From Acidobacteriaceae bacterium (GTDB taxonomy: Bacteria; Acidobacteriota; Terriglobia; Terriglobales; Acidobacteriaceae), in the NCBI GenBank assembly GCA_003151155.1, contig PLWX01000256.1, positions 86,349 through 127,461 on the forward strand: 41,113 nucleotides of DNA, written 5' to 3'. The notes under the pieces are model-generated. The model ran no database searches, was not told the DNA's origin, and saw only the letters and a program-made list of their open reading frames with translations. Of the stretch, positions 1 to 9,016 are shown piece after piece (position 1 is the first letter of the stretch; each line of letters starts with the position of its first letter). Position numbers and translations under genes: made by a program.

Positions 1-975
1 GCAGGGCTCGCAGTGGGCGCGAAAGCGGGCTACATCTACCTGCGCGGCGAATATCGATACCTGTCGATCATCATGCAGAAGGCGATTGCCGATGCTTACG
101 CGCGCGGCTTCATCGGCAAGAATATCTTCGGCAGCGGCAAAGACTTTGACGTGTACTGGCACGGCGGCGCGGGCGCGTATGAAGTCGGCGAAGAATCCGC
201 GCTCATGGAATCGCTGGAAGGCAAGCGCGGTATTCCGCGTATTCGTCCTCCCTTCCCGGCAGTTGTAGGACTCTGGGGCGGACCGACGGTCATCAACAAT
301 GCTGAAACGCTGGCAGCAGTTCCCGCGATCCTGATGATGGGCGGACAGAAGTATGCCGATCTCGGCACTCCGCGTAACGGCGGCACGCGACTGTTCTGCT
401 TAAGCGGTAATCTGGAAAAGCCCGGTGTGTACGAATTGCCGATGGGCTACAACCTCAAGAAGATGATTTACGAAGTGGGCGGGGGCATTCAGGGCGGGCG
501 CGGACTGAAGGCCGTCGTTCCCGGCGGATCTTCCACTCCCGTTCTGCGGGCCGACGAGATCGATATCGCGATGGACTTCGACTCGGTGATGAAGGCTGGA
601 TCGATGCTCGGCTCCGGTGGCGTGGTCGTCCTCGACGACCGCACCTGCATCGTGAAGTTTGCTCTGCGTACCATCAAGTTCTACCAGCACGAAAGCTGCG
701 GATGGTGTATTCCCTGCCGCGAGGGTACCGACTGGTTGAAGAAGACGCTGACGCGCTTTCACGCCGGCGGCGGCATAAAGAAAGATATCGATAACATTAA
801 ATATCTCGCCGACAACATGCTCGGCCGGACCTTCTGTCCGCTGGGCGATGCCGCGGCCATGCCGACCATCGCTTTCGTGGAGAAGTTTCGCAAAGAGTTT
901 GAAGACCATCTGGAAGGCCGCCCGTGCCCGTTCGCCGAGCACGGAACCATTTCGCAATTGCCGGTACTGGCCTAG
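1..975 (+). CDS. nuoF: NADH-quinone oxidoreductase subunit F (5' end outside window)
   Basis: This is the NADH-binding, FMN-carrying subunit of complex I; it passes electrons from NADH to the iron-sulfur chain on the cytoplasmic side. The reading frame is open from base 1, so the gene starts upstream and the apparent GTG at 13 is internal. Visible family features are the segment GLWGGPTVINNAETLA and the N3 [4Fe-4S] motif ESCGWCIPCREG, with cysteines at visible codons 233, 236 and 239 and the fourth in TFCPLGD at codon 279. About 324 codons are present, roughly the last three quarters of a usual NuoF. It ends in TAG 27 bases before nuoG and is the first gene of the plus-strand nuo operon visible here. 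nuoA-E of this cluster, if present, lie outside the window. Confidence 0.96.
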   Translation, partial: AGLAVGAKAGYIYLRGEYRYLSIIMQKAIADAYARGFIGKNIFGSGKDFDVYWHGGAGAYEVGEESALMESLEGKRGIPRIRPPFPAVVGLWGGPTVINNAETLAAVPAILMMGGQKYADLGTPRNGGTRLFCLSGNLEKPGVYELPMGYNLKKMIYEVGGGIQGGRGLKAVVPGGSSTPVLRADEIDIAMDFDSVMKAGSMLGSGGVVVLDDRTCIVKFALRTIKFYQHESCGWCIPCREGTDWLKKTLTRFHAGGGIKKDIDNIKYLADNMLGRTFCPLGDAAAMPTIAFVEKFRKEFEDHLEGRPCPFAEHGTISQLPVLA

Positions 976-1002
976 GCCCGAAGAATTTAGAGAAGAGATT
1001 GA

Positions 1003-3363
1003 ATGCCTGACGTAAACATCACTGTGGATGGCAAGAAGGTCACCGCACCCGCGGGGACGCTCCTCATCGAGGCCTGTAAGTCCGTGGGCATCGAGATCCC
1101 GTCGTTCTGCTACTACCCCGGCCTCTCGCTCCAGGGCGCGTGCCGCATGTGCCTCGTCGAGATCGAGAAGATGCCGAAGATGCAGACGGCCTGCACTACG
1201 CCGATCAGCGAGGGCATGATCGTGCAGACCGAGACGGAGAAGATCAAGCAGGCGCGCAAGTCGATGCTTGAACTGCTGCTCGGCAACCATCCGCTCGACT
1301 GCCCGGTGTGCGATGCCGGTGGCGAATGCGAATTGCAGGACATGACCTTCAAGTACGGGGCTGCTGAATCGAAGTACATGGAGGCGAAGAACCACAAGGA
1401 CGAACAACAGTGGTCGCCGGTCGTGTTCTTCGATCGTCCGCGCTGCATCCTCTGCTACCGCTGCGTACGCGTGTGCGGCGAAGGCATGGATGTATGGGCG
1501 CTCGGCGTACAGAACCGCGGGGCCAGTTCCGTAATCGCGCCCAATAAAGAAGATCATCTTGAGTGCGAAGAGTGCGGCATGTGTATCGACATCTGTCCGG
1601 TCGGCGCGCTCACTTCGGGAGCTTATCGCTATAAGACGCGTCCGTGGGAGATGAAGCACGTTGGCACCGTTTGCACGCATTGCGGCGACGGCTGCCTGAC
1701 CACTCTCGGCGCGCGGCGCAGCGAAGCCGGCATGGAAATCGTGCGCGGGGATAACCGCGACAAGAGCGGGATCAACGGCGACTTCCTCTGCGTGAAGGGC
1801 CGCTATGCCTTCGATTTCGCGAACGAAGAATCCCGCCTCACCCAGCCGCTCATAAAGAAAGACGGCAAGCTCACTCCTGCGAAGTGGGAAGAAGCAATCG
1901 AACTGATTGCCGCGAAGTTCAACGAGATTGTTGCCAGCGACGGTGGTAAAGCCATCGGAGTGATCGGCTCGAACCGCACCACCAACGAAGAAAACTACAT
2001 CCTGCAGAAGTTCGCCCGGACGGTGTTGAAGACCAACAACATCGATCACCACCGCACTGCTGACTTCCCTGCTTTGGCGTCTGCGTTAGCCGGAAAACAG
2101 AACGCGACCGCTTCCATGCGCGATGTCTTCAACGCGCCCGCGGTTCTATTGATCGGCAGCGATCCGACTGAGCAGCATCCGTTCCTGGCATGGCAGATTC
2201 GCAGCAACGTCCGCCTGCATCGCGCCAAGGTGTACGTGGTGAACTCGGCGCCGATCAAGTTGCGTCGCCAGGCAACGATCTTCGCGCAGGTTCCGGTGGG
2301 CGGCGAAGGCACTCTCGTCGAATACCTCGGCGGCAGAGAGTCTGCTGCGGATTCACTTGCAACGCCTACTACTACCAAAGAAACCTTCGCGAAATTGCGC
2401 GACGCACTGAAGGCCGAGAAAGACCTCGTGGTCATCTTCGGCTCCGAAGTTCGAGGCGCAGCGATCAAAGCGTTGGTCGATTTCGCCCCGGGCGCGAAGT
2501 TCCTCTGCCTCGGCGACTATTCGAACTCGCGCGGCGCCGCCGACATGGGTCTTTATCCTGACCTGCTTCCGGGCTATGCAGCGGTTGCGAGTTCCACTCC
2601 GTATCACAAGGAGTGGCTCGACGAAGTTCCCGCGGAACCCGGCCTGAACCTGATGCAGATGATGGATGCGGCCAAATCCGGCTCGCTCAAAGCTTTGTGG
2701 GTCGTCGGTTCGAATCCCGTCGCACGCTACAATGTCGATCCTTTCGCGTTGAACGCACCGTTCGTTGTCGTGCAAGACATGTTCCTGACCGAGACCGCCG
2801 CCACCGCCGAAGTGGTTCTGCCCGTCGCCAACCTCTACGAGAAGGCCGGCACCGTCACCAACACCGCCGGCGACATGCAACTCGTTCAGAAAGCAGGCGA
2901 CCTCGCGGGCGTGAAGAGCGATTTCGAAATCATCGTGCAGATTGCGGATCGCATGGGCTACGACGTTCGCAAGCTTGTGCCCTTCGGCGGAGATGCCGTC
3001 CGCGCCGACTTCGGTCAATCACGAGGCGCGCAGTCGGGCGAAGCAGATCGTCACGCGGTTTGGCTCTCGGCGCATAATCTCGAACCGAAGACCAGCCCGT
3101 TCGATCCGATGGCGATCCTCGATGAAATTCAACGGCTGGTTCCCGCGTACGACGTCTCGCGCCTGAACCTGCTGAGCGGCAACGAAGAACACACGCAACT
3201 GGTGCAGATCAAGGCGGCCGGTGCGCAGAGTCATCCCGAGCTCATCCTGCCGTCGAACGACAATTTGTTCACGTCAGGTACCCTCGGGCGTTATTCGCAT
3301 ACGCTGAACTCGGTGATCGAGCGCCGCAACGCGCCCGCTCCGAAAGAAGTTCCCGCCGATTAG
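1003..3363 (+). CDS. nuoG: NADH-quinone oxidoreductase subunit G
   Basis: This 786-residue iron-sulfur subunit of the complex I peripheral arm is close in length to the Thermus Nqo3 type. The N-terminal ferredoxin-like domain carries a [2Fe-2S] set (Cys36, 47, 50, 64). A His/Cys [4Fe-4S] set follows (His96, Cys100, 103, 109), then two ferredoxin clusters (Cys148/151/154/158 and Cys188/191/194/198). The molybdopterin-oxidoreductase-like domain begins with CTHCGDGC and a fourth Cys263, the spacing of the extra N7 cluster found in only some NuoG proteins. The rest (about 270-780) is the degenerate molybdopterin-binding fold. The ATG at 1003 follows a weak purine stretch (AGAAGAG). It lies between nuoF and nuoH; a palindromic repeat fills the gap to nuoH. 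Confidence 0.96.
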   Translation: MPDVNITVDGKKVTAPAGTLLIEACKSVGIEIPSFCYYPGLSLQGACRMCLVEIEKMPKMQTACTTPISEGMIVQTETEKIKQARKSMLELLLGNHPLDCPVCDAGGECELQDMTFKYGAAESKYMEAKNHKDEQQWSPVVFFDRPRCILCYRCVRVCGEGMDVWALGVQNRGASSVIAPNKEDHLECEECGMCIDICPVGALTSGAYRYKTRPWEMKHVGTVCTHCGDGCLTTLGARRSEAGMEIVRGDNRDKSGINGDFLCVKGRYAFDFANEESRLTQPLIKKDGKLTPAKWEEAIELIAAKFNEIVASDGGKAIGVIGSNRTTNEENYILQKFARTVLKTNNIDHHRTADFPALASALAGKQNATASMRDVFNAPAVLLIGSDPTEQHPFLAWQIRSNVRLHRAKVYVVNSAPIKLRRQATIFAQVPVGGEGTLVEYLGGRESAADSLATPTTTKETFAKLRDALKAEKDLVVIFGSEVRGAAIKALVDFAPGAKFLCLGDYSNSRGAADMGLYPDLLPGYAAVASSTPYHKEWLDEVPAEPGLNLMQMMDAAKSGSLKALWVVGSNPVARYNVDPFALNAPFVVVQDMFLTETAATAEVVLPVANLYEKAGTVTNTAGDMQLVQKAGDLAGVKSDFEIIVQIADRMGYDVRKLVPFGGDAVRADFGQSRGAQSGEADRHAVWLSAHNLEPKTSPFDPMAILDEIQRLVPAYDVSRLNLLSGNEEHTQLVQIKAAGAQSHPELILPSNDNLFTSGTLGRYSHTLNSVIERRNAPAPKEVPAD

Positions 3364-3379
3364 TTCGGCAAGTTTTGTT

Positions 3380-3456
3380 TTGTATCAGGGCGCGGATTGA
3401 TCCGCGCCGTTAAGGCCATTCAAAGAAGGCGATTTTCAGCCCTGCGGGATCTCGCC
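3380..3456. repeat. Dispersed palindromic repeat, TGTATCAGGGC family (variant copy)
   Basis: The nuoG-nuoH gap (3364-3516) has no gene. It starts with TTTTGTATCAGGGC, the same lead-in seen near 14738 (inverted) and 40400. It continues into a perfect hairpin (GGCGCGGAT, TG, ATCCGCGCC, at 3389-3408) and ends in a GCGAT...CAGCCC...CTCGCC segment. The inner palindrome differs from the other two copies but the frame is the same. It sits inside an operon, so it becomes part of the transcript and could act as an RNA stem, a processing site or an attenuator. Confidence 0.6.
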
Positions 3457-3516
3457 TAGAACGTAAAGCTCCACATTCAGTCGCGCCCTTGCGCGACGAT
3501 CGGAAGCGCTGATTCG

Positions 3517-4584
3517 ATGGGTGCTGTCGCAATATTCTTACTGGTATCGCTGATCAAGGTCGTTCTGGTCATCTTCATTCTCTTGACCGCGGTCGCCTAT
3601 ACAGTTTGGCTCGAACGCAAGGTCGTGGGCCGTATGCAGAACCGCTGGGGACCCACTCGCGTCGGTCCCTTCGGCCTGCTGCAACCGCTCGCCGACGGAC
3701 TGAAGTTCATCCTGAAGGAAGACCTGCTGCCGCCGCACGTCAACAAGCCGCTCTACATCGCGGCCCCGATGATTGCGCTTGCCATGGCGCTGCTCTCGAT
3801 CTCGCTGGTTCCCTTCGGACCGACACTGACGCTCGGCCACTACACCACGCCGCTGCAGATCACCGGCATCATGAACTCCGCCGGCCAGGCGGCCGACATC
3901 AATATCGGCCTGCTGATCATCCTCGGAGTCACCTCGATCGGCGTCTACGGCATCGCGCTCGCGGGTTGGTCCTCGAACAACAAATACTCCCTGCTCGGCG
4001 GACTCCGCGCCTCGGCACAAATGGTGAGCTACGAAGTTTCACTCGGGCTCTCGCTGGTCGGCGTATTGATCCTCACCGGCAGCTTCAGCCTGCGCGATAT
4101 TGTGAACCACCAGGCCGGAGGTTTCTGGCACTGGAACATTTTTGGCGGCTTCCAGTTCATCGCCTTCTTTGTGTACCTTACCTCGGCATACGCGGAAACG
4201 AATCGTATTCCGTTCGATCTCCCGGAAGCAGAAACCGAACTGGTCGCCGGCTATCACACGGAATATTCCTCGATGAAGTTCGCCATGTTCTTCATGGCCG
4301 AATACTCGAACATGGTCACCGTCGCTTGTATCGCGTCGATCCTGTTTCTCGGCGGATGGTCGGGCCCGATTCCCGGCTTCCTGCCGCCGATTTTGCAATC
4401 GCTACTGCCGGTGCTGTACTTCATGGCGCGCGTGGTGGCGTTCCTGTTCATTTACATCTGGGTACGCGGTACGCTGCCGCGTTTCCGCTATGACCAACTG
4501 ATGGCGTTCTGCTGGAAGTTCCTGCTGCCGCTTTCGCTGGCCAACATCATGATCACGGCGCTGGTGGTAGCGCTCAGAAGTTAA
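3517..4584 (+). CDS. nuoH: NADH-quinone oxidoreductase subunit H (cluster 1)
   Basis: This 355-residue membrane subunit lines the quinone cavity and joins the peripheral arm to the membrane arm. It has about eight hydrophobic segments. The conserved loop [19 protein letters not shown] follows the first helix, and the acidic quinone-site loop [19 protein letters not shown] is at roughly residues 230-250. The length is normal, unlike the longer NuoH of the second cluster. The ATG at 3517 has GGAAG about 10 bases upstream. The next gene is nuoJ after only 28 bases, so the usual nuoI between H and J is absent here. Confidence 0.96.
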   Translation: MGAVAIFLLVSLIKVVLVIFILLTAVAYTVWLERKVVGRMQNRWGPTRVGPFGLLQPLADGLKFILKEDLLPPHVNKPLYIAAPMIALAMALLSISLVPFGPTLTLGHYTTPLQITGIMNSAGQAADINIGLLIILGVTSIGVYGIALAGWSSNNKYSLLGGLRASAQMVSYEVSLGLSLVGVLILTGSFSLRDIVNHQAGGFWHWNIFGGFQFIAFFVYLTSAYAETNRIPFDLPEAETELVAGYHTEYSSMKFAMFFMAEYSNMVTVACIASILFLGGWSGPIPGFLPPILQSLLPVLYFMARVVAFLFIYIWVRGTLPRFRYDQLMAFCWKFLLPLSLANIMITALVVALRS

Positions 4585-4612
4585 CGAGGCGCGAGGGCGC
4601 CCATATAAAAGC

Positions 4613-5113
4613 ATGTTGCACGAAATCCTTTTCTTTATCTTCGCGGCGGGGTGTGTGGCAGGTGCGGTCAACCTGCTGGTGCAGAAGCACCCGATCAACA
4701 GCGCGCTCTCGCTGATCGTAGTGATGAGCTCGCTCGCCGGGCTCTTCCTGCTGATGGGAGCCGAGTTCGTCGGCGCCATCCAGGTCATCATTTACGCCGG
4801 CGCCATTATGGTGCTCTTCGTCTTCGTCATCATGTTGCTGAACGCCGGCATTGAAGAACACACCAAGGGCAGCAAGATCGCCCTCGTCCTCGGCATCCCG
4901 GGGGCAGGCATCGTAGCGATCCTGATTACATGGGTCCTCGTTCGCAGCCAGCAGTCGCAAAGTCCGATTGCCATCGGCCAGCTTCTCGGTGACGGCGCCA
5001 GCATCGGACGTCTGCTCTTCGGCCCGTTCCTGCTGCCCTTCGAAGTCACCTCTGTCCTGGTGCTGATCGCCATCATGGGCGCGGTCGTTCTTGCGCGAAG
5101 GGAGGACGCATGA
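4613..5113 (+). CDS. nuoJ: NADH-quinone oxidoreductase subunit J (cluster 1)
   Basis: This 166-residue membrane-arm subunit has five predicted helices. The third carries the family signature in [19 protein letters not shown], which contains the pi-bulge region linked to proton pumping. Residue number and hydrophobic pattern match the family. Its stop overlaps the nuoK start (ATGA at 5110-5113), which implies translational coupling. It follows nuoH directly, with no nuoI. Confidence 0.95.
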   Translation: MLHEILFFIFAAGCVAGAVNLLVQKHPINSALSLIVVMSSLAGLFLLMGAEFVGAIQVIIYAGAIMVLFVFVIMLLNAGIEEHTKGSKIALVLGIPGAGIVAILITWVLVRSQQSQSPIAIGQLLGDGASIGRLLFGPFLLPFEVTSVLVLIAIMGAVVLARREDA

Positions 5114-5412
5114 TCCCTCTCTCCTGGTACCTGCTTCTCAGTGCGTTCCTGTTTATCTGCGGCGTACTCGGCTTTCTCATCAAGCGCAACATCATCACCA
5201 TCTTCATGTCGATTGAGCTCATGCTCAACGCCGTGAACCTGACGTTCGTCGCCTACGCTACACAACTGAAGAATCTCAACGGGCACATCTTCGTCTTCTT
5301 CGTGATGGTCGTTGCTGCCGCCGAATCCGCCGTTGGACTGGGCATCATCATTGCTGTCTTCCGCTCGCGCGAAACGCTTAACGTCGATCGCGTGAACTTG
5401 TTGAAGCTATAA
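5110..5412 (+). CDS. nuoK: NADH-quinone oxidoreductase subunit K (cluster 1)
   Basis: This 100-residue, three-helix membrane subunit is part of the proton pathway. The two buried glutamates expected of NuoK are visible in [17 protein letters not shown] (helix 2) and [14 protein letters not shown] (helix 3). The start overlaps the nuoJ stop by four bases. GGGAGGA stands just upstream within nuoJ and serves as ribosome binding site. nuoL follows after two bases. Confidence 0.96.
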   Translation: MIPLSWYLLLSAFLFICGVLGFLIKRNIITIFMSIELMLNAVNLTFVAYATQLKNLNGHIFVFFVMVVAAAESAVGLGIIIAVFRSRETLNVDRVNLLKL

Positions 5413-5414
5413 AT

Positions 5415-7454
5415 ATGGATCAGAATTTACATCTGTGGATCATTCCACTGCTGCCGCTCGCCGGTGCCGCCATCAACGGACTGCTGGGCAAGCGCTTCCC
5501 GAACAAGCTGGTCGCTTCCATCGCGCTCTTCTTCACCGCCTGCTCGTTCGGTTACGTCGCCTACATTGCGGCAGCCGTGTTCCCGCACCTTGCCGCGGTT
5601 CCGCATATTGAGAGCTACGGTACGTGGATCCAGGCCGGATCGTTCAGGGCTGAGTTCGGCGCCTACCTCGACCAACTTTCGCTGATCATGATCCTGGTGG
5701 TCACCGGCGTCGGCTTCCTCATCCACGTCTATTCGGTTGGCTACATGGAGCACGAGGGCGGCTACTACCGCTTCTTCTCCTACCTCAACCTCTTCATGTT
5801 CTTCATGCTCACACTGGTGCTGGGGAATAATTACCTGCTTATGTTCGTCGGGTGGGAGGGCGTCGGCCTCGCATCGTATCTTCTGATCGGCTTCTTCTTC
5901 CGCAAGCACTCCGCGGCACAGGCCGGCAAGAAAGCGTTCATCACCAACCGCGTCGGCGACTTCGGCTTCCTGATCGGACTCTTCCTGATCATCCAGCACT
6001 GGGGCTCGTTGCAATACAACAGCGTCTTCCAAACGGTTTCGCAGTACGGTGTGGAAACGCATGCCGGGCTCTTTACCGCCATCGGCATCTGCCTTTTGAT
6101 CGGCGCTTGCGGTAAGTCAGCGCAGATTCCGCTCTATGTCTGGCTGCCGGACGCGATGGAAGGCCCCACCCCGGTCAGCGCGCTGATTCACGCCGCGACG
6201 ATGGTCACCGCCGGCGTTTACATGGTCACGCGCTCAAACGCGATCTTCAGCCGCTCGCCGCACGCTATGCTGGTCGTTGCTTGCATCGGCGCGGCCACCG
6301 CGATCTTCGCCGCCACCATGGGCATCACCCAGACCGACATCAAGCGCGTGCTCGCCTACTCGACGATCTCGCAGCTCGGATACATGTTTCTGGCTTGTGG
6401 CGTCGGTGCGTACACGGCGGGTGTCTTCCACCTCATGACCCACGCCTTCTTCAAGGCCCTGCTCTTCCTCTCTGCCGGATCGGTGATTCACGCTGTAGGC
6501 GGCGAACAGGATATGCGCAACATGGGAGGTCTGCGGAAATATATTCCCTGGACCTTCGGCGTGATGACAGTCGCCACGTTCGCCATCGCCGGATTCCCAC
6601 CGCTTGCCGGCTTCTTCTCCAAGGACGAAATTCTCTGGAAGGTCTGGTCGAGTGAATCCCTCCGCCCGGTCGTCGGAGAGGGATTCAATAAGTTCCTCTG
6701 GCTGGTCGGCATTACTACGGCCGGCATGACTTCGTTCTACATGTTCCGCCAGTGGTTCATGACGTTCTTCGGCGAGTATCGCGGCGCGAAGCACGACCAG
6801 GAAAGCGATCATGCCCATGGGCATGATACACATGACGATCACGGCCATCACGGCGCACCGCACGAGTCGCCGATGATCATGATCGCTCCGCTCGTCGTCC
6901 TCGCCATCCTCTCCTTCTGCGGAGGCTGGGTCGGCATCCACAACAAGTTTGATGGTTTCCTCTCCCCGGTTACGAAGCTGCAAGTTGAGAACACGCCCGC
7001 CGCCGAAACCACGCTGATGCCGCACGAGCAGGAGAAGTCGGAAGAGAGCGGCGCCAGCACGGAGCTGATCCTGATGATCACCTCGGTTGGCGTGGCAATC
7101 CTTGGCTTCGGCGCTGCCTGGTACCTCTACAAGGCACATCCCGAGAAGCCTGCCGAGCTTGCTAAATCTGCCGGCGGCCTCTACACGACGGTTGCGAACA
7201 AGTATTACGTCGACGAATTCTACGGGGCCACGCTGGTGAAACCGATTTTGCTCGCTTCCACGAACCTCCTCTGGAAAGGCGTGGACGTTACGCTGATCGA
7301 CGGCGCGCTCAACGGCAGCGCCGCCGGAGCGCAGGAAACTTCGCGGGGAGTCGGCCGCATGCAGTCGGGCAATATACGCTCTTACGCCGGATGGGTCGCC
7401 GTCGGAGCGGCCGTCGTGATTGGCTACATGGTGTACGTGGGGGTGGGACGATGA
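5415..7454 (+). CDS. nuoL: NADH-quinone oxidoreductase subunit L with histidine-rich loop (cluster 1)
   Basis: This 679-residue antiporter-like membrane subunit is the distal proton channel and carries the long lateral helix near its C-terminus. Family motifs include EGVGLASYLLIGFFF, the channel lysine in GACGKSAQIPLYVWLPDA (Lys234) followed by EGPTPVSALIHAATMV, and the HAFFKALLFLSAGSVIHA helix. Residues about 458-486 form an unusual loop very rich in His and Asp between two helices, with more than ten histidines. The paralog in cluster 2 has only a short version of it. The stop overlaps the nuoM start (ATGA at 7451). Confidence 0.96.
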   Translation: MDQNLHLWIIPLLPLAGAAINGLLGKRFPNKLVASIALFFTACSFGYVAYIAAAVFPHLAAVPHIESYGTWIQAGSFRAEFGAYLDQLSLIMILVVTGVGFLIHVYSVGYMEHEGGYYRFFSYLNLFMFFMLTLVLGNNYLLMFVGWEGVGLASYLLIGFFFRKHSAAQAGKKAFITNRVGDFGFLIGLFLIIQHWGSLQYNSVFQTVSQYGVETHAGLFTAIGICLLIGACGKSAQIPLYVWLPDAMEGPTPVSALIHAATMVTAGVYMVTRSNAIFSRSPHAMLVVACIGAATAIFAATMGITQTDIKRVLAYSTISQLGYMFLACGVGAYTAGVFHLMTHAFFKALLFLSAGSVIHAVGGEQDMRNMGGLRKYIPWTFGVMTVATFAIAGFPPLAGFFSKDEILWKVWSSESLRPVVGEGFNKFLWLVGITTAGMTSFYMFRQWFMTFFGEYRGAKHDQESDHAHGHDTHDDHGHHGAPHESPMIMIAPLVVLAILSFCGGWVGIHNKFDGFLSPVTKLQVENTPAAETTLMPHEQEKSEESGASTELILMITSVGVAILGFGAAWYLYKAHPEKPAELAKSAGGLYTTVANKYYVDEFYGATLVKPILLASTNLLWKGVDVTLIDGALNGSAAGAQETSRGVGRMQSGNIRSYAGWVAVGAAVVIGYMVYVGVGR

Positions 7455-9016
7455 ATCACCTGATCTCCTTCGCCGACGACCACATCTTGACGCTCGTCAC
7501 GTTCTTGCCAGGCCTGGGCGCGACGCTGCTCCTGTTCTTCCCCCGGCGCGATCGCGACATCCGCTGGTTTGCCCTGTTCTTCTCGGTGCTTACCTTCCTC
7601 GCCTCGCTGCATCTGCCGTGGCATTACGATTACGCGAAGTCGGGTTTCCAGTACGAACTGAACGTGCCGTGGATCTCCACCCCGAACATTCACTATCACC
7701 TCGGCGTCGATGGCATTTCGCTCTGGCTGGTCGTACTGACCACGTTCCTCGTGCCGCTAAGCGTGCTCATTTCGTGGACTTCGATCAAGGAAAGGGTGAA
7801 GGAGTTCTTCATCCTCATGCTGATCCTTGAAACCGCGATGATCGGCGTCTTCGTCTCGCTCGACCTCTTCCAGTTCTACTTCTTCTGGGAAGCCACGCTC
7901 ATCCCGATGGCGCTGCTCATCGGCATGTACGGCCACGAACGCCGCATTTACGCGGCCGTGAAGTTCTTCCTCTACACCATGGTCGCCTCGGTCTTCATGC
8001 TCGCCAGCATGATCTGGCTTTACTCGAAGACCGGTACCTTTGACTTCGTTGAGATCCAGCAGGCGATCGCCGCCGGTCAAGTCGCGGGCTTCGGTCACGC
8101 CGCGCAATGGCTCTTCCTCGGCTTCTTCGTCGCCTTCGCCGTCAAGGTTCCTCTCTTCCCGTTCCACACCTGGTTGCCGGATGCGCACGTGGAAGCGCCG
8201 ACCGCGGGTTCCGTGCTGCTCGCCGGCGTGCTGCTCAAGATGGGCACCTACGGCCTGCTGCGCTTCAACCTCGGTCTCTTCCCCGAAGCCGCGCGCCGCA
8301 ACGCACCGTGGATCATCACTCTCGCTATTGTCGGCATCATTTACGGCGCGCTGGTCGCGCTGGTGCAGCCGAACATGAAGAAGTTGGTCGCCTATTCGTC
8401 GGTCAGCCACCTTGGCTTCTGCGTACTCGGCATCTTCAGCTTCACCCAAATGGGCGTCGACGGCGCGGTCTACCAGATGCTCAACCATGGCGTCTCCACC
8501 GGCGGCCTCTTCATGCTGCTCGGGATGATTTACGAACGCCGTCATACTTACGAGATCAAGGAATACGGCGGCCTAGCCACGCCGATGCCGGTGTTCGCCA
8601 CCTTCTTCATGGTGATCATGCTGGCCTCCGCCGGACTGCCGATGTTGAACGGCTTTGTCGGCGAGTTCCTCGTGCTCAGCGGCGCCTTCCAGGCCAAGAT
8701 GCTTTACGGCATCCTCGCGGCCTCGGGCGTGATCTGGGGTGCGTGGTACCTGCTCTGGCTTTATCAACGCACCTTCTTCGGCGACGTGACGGTGCAGGCG
8801 AACAACAACCTCCGGGACCTCAACGCGCGTGAGCGCCTCTCGCTTTGGCCGATCGCCGTCATGGCCCTGGTCATGGGCATCGTGCCTTCCATGTTCCTCC
8901 GCCAGATCGATCCGGCGGTTAAAGTTGCGCTCGCTCCGTTCGCTACCGGCATGAATGCCTTAGCTCCCGCGGCGCACCACTTCACACAAGTTATCGCACA
9001 GGTGATCGGCCGATGA
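7451..9016 (+). CDS. nuoM: NADH-quinone oxidoreductase subunit M (cluster 1)
   Basis: This 521-residue antiporter-like membrane subunit is the middle proton channel. Key features are the conserved glutamate in FFFWEATLIPM (Glu147, the counterpart of the essential E. coli Glu144), the channel lysine in AVKVPLFPFHTWLPDAHVEA, and LLKMGTYGLLRF. The open frame extends 20 codons further upstream into nuoL. ATG 7451 is preferred because it gives the standard four-base overlap with nuoL and the normal family N-terminus. It in turn overlaps nuoN by four bases. Confidence 0.96.
   Translation: MNHLISFADDHILTLVTFLPGLGATLLLFFPRRDRDIRWFALFFSVLTFLASLHLPWHYDYAKSGFQYELNVPWISTPNIHYHLGVDGISLWLVVLTTFLVPLSVLISWTSIKERVKEFFILMLILETAMIGVFVSLDLFQFYFFWEATLIPMALLIGMYGHERRIYAAVKFFLYTMVASVFMLASMIWLYSKTGTFDFVEIQQAIAAGQVAGFGHAAQWLFLGFFVAFAVKVPLFPFHTWLPDAHVEAPTAGSVLLAGVLLKMGTYGLLRFNLGLFPEAARRNAPWIITLAIVGIIYGALVALVQPNMKKLVAYSSVSHLGFCVLGIFSFTQMGVDGAVYQMLNHGVSTGGLFMLLGMIYERRHTYEIKEYGGLATPMPVFATFFMVIMLASAGLPMLNGFVGEFLVLSGAFQAKMLYGILAASGVIWGAWYLLWLYQRTFFGDVTVQANNNLRDLNARERLSLWPIAVMALVMGIVPSMFLRQIDPAVKVALAPFATGMNALAPAAHHFTQVIAQVIGR

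Noticed and set aside
400..2052. Long minus-strand open frame (550 codons) opposite nuoF and nuoG
   Set aside because: Shadow of the GC-rich coding frame on the other strand; composition is Arg/His/Ala/Asp-heavy with no family character, while nuoF and nuoG are certain.
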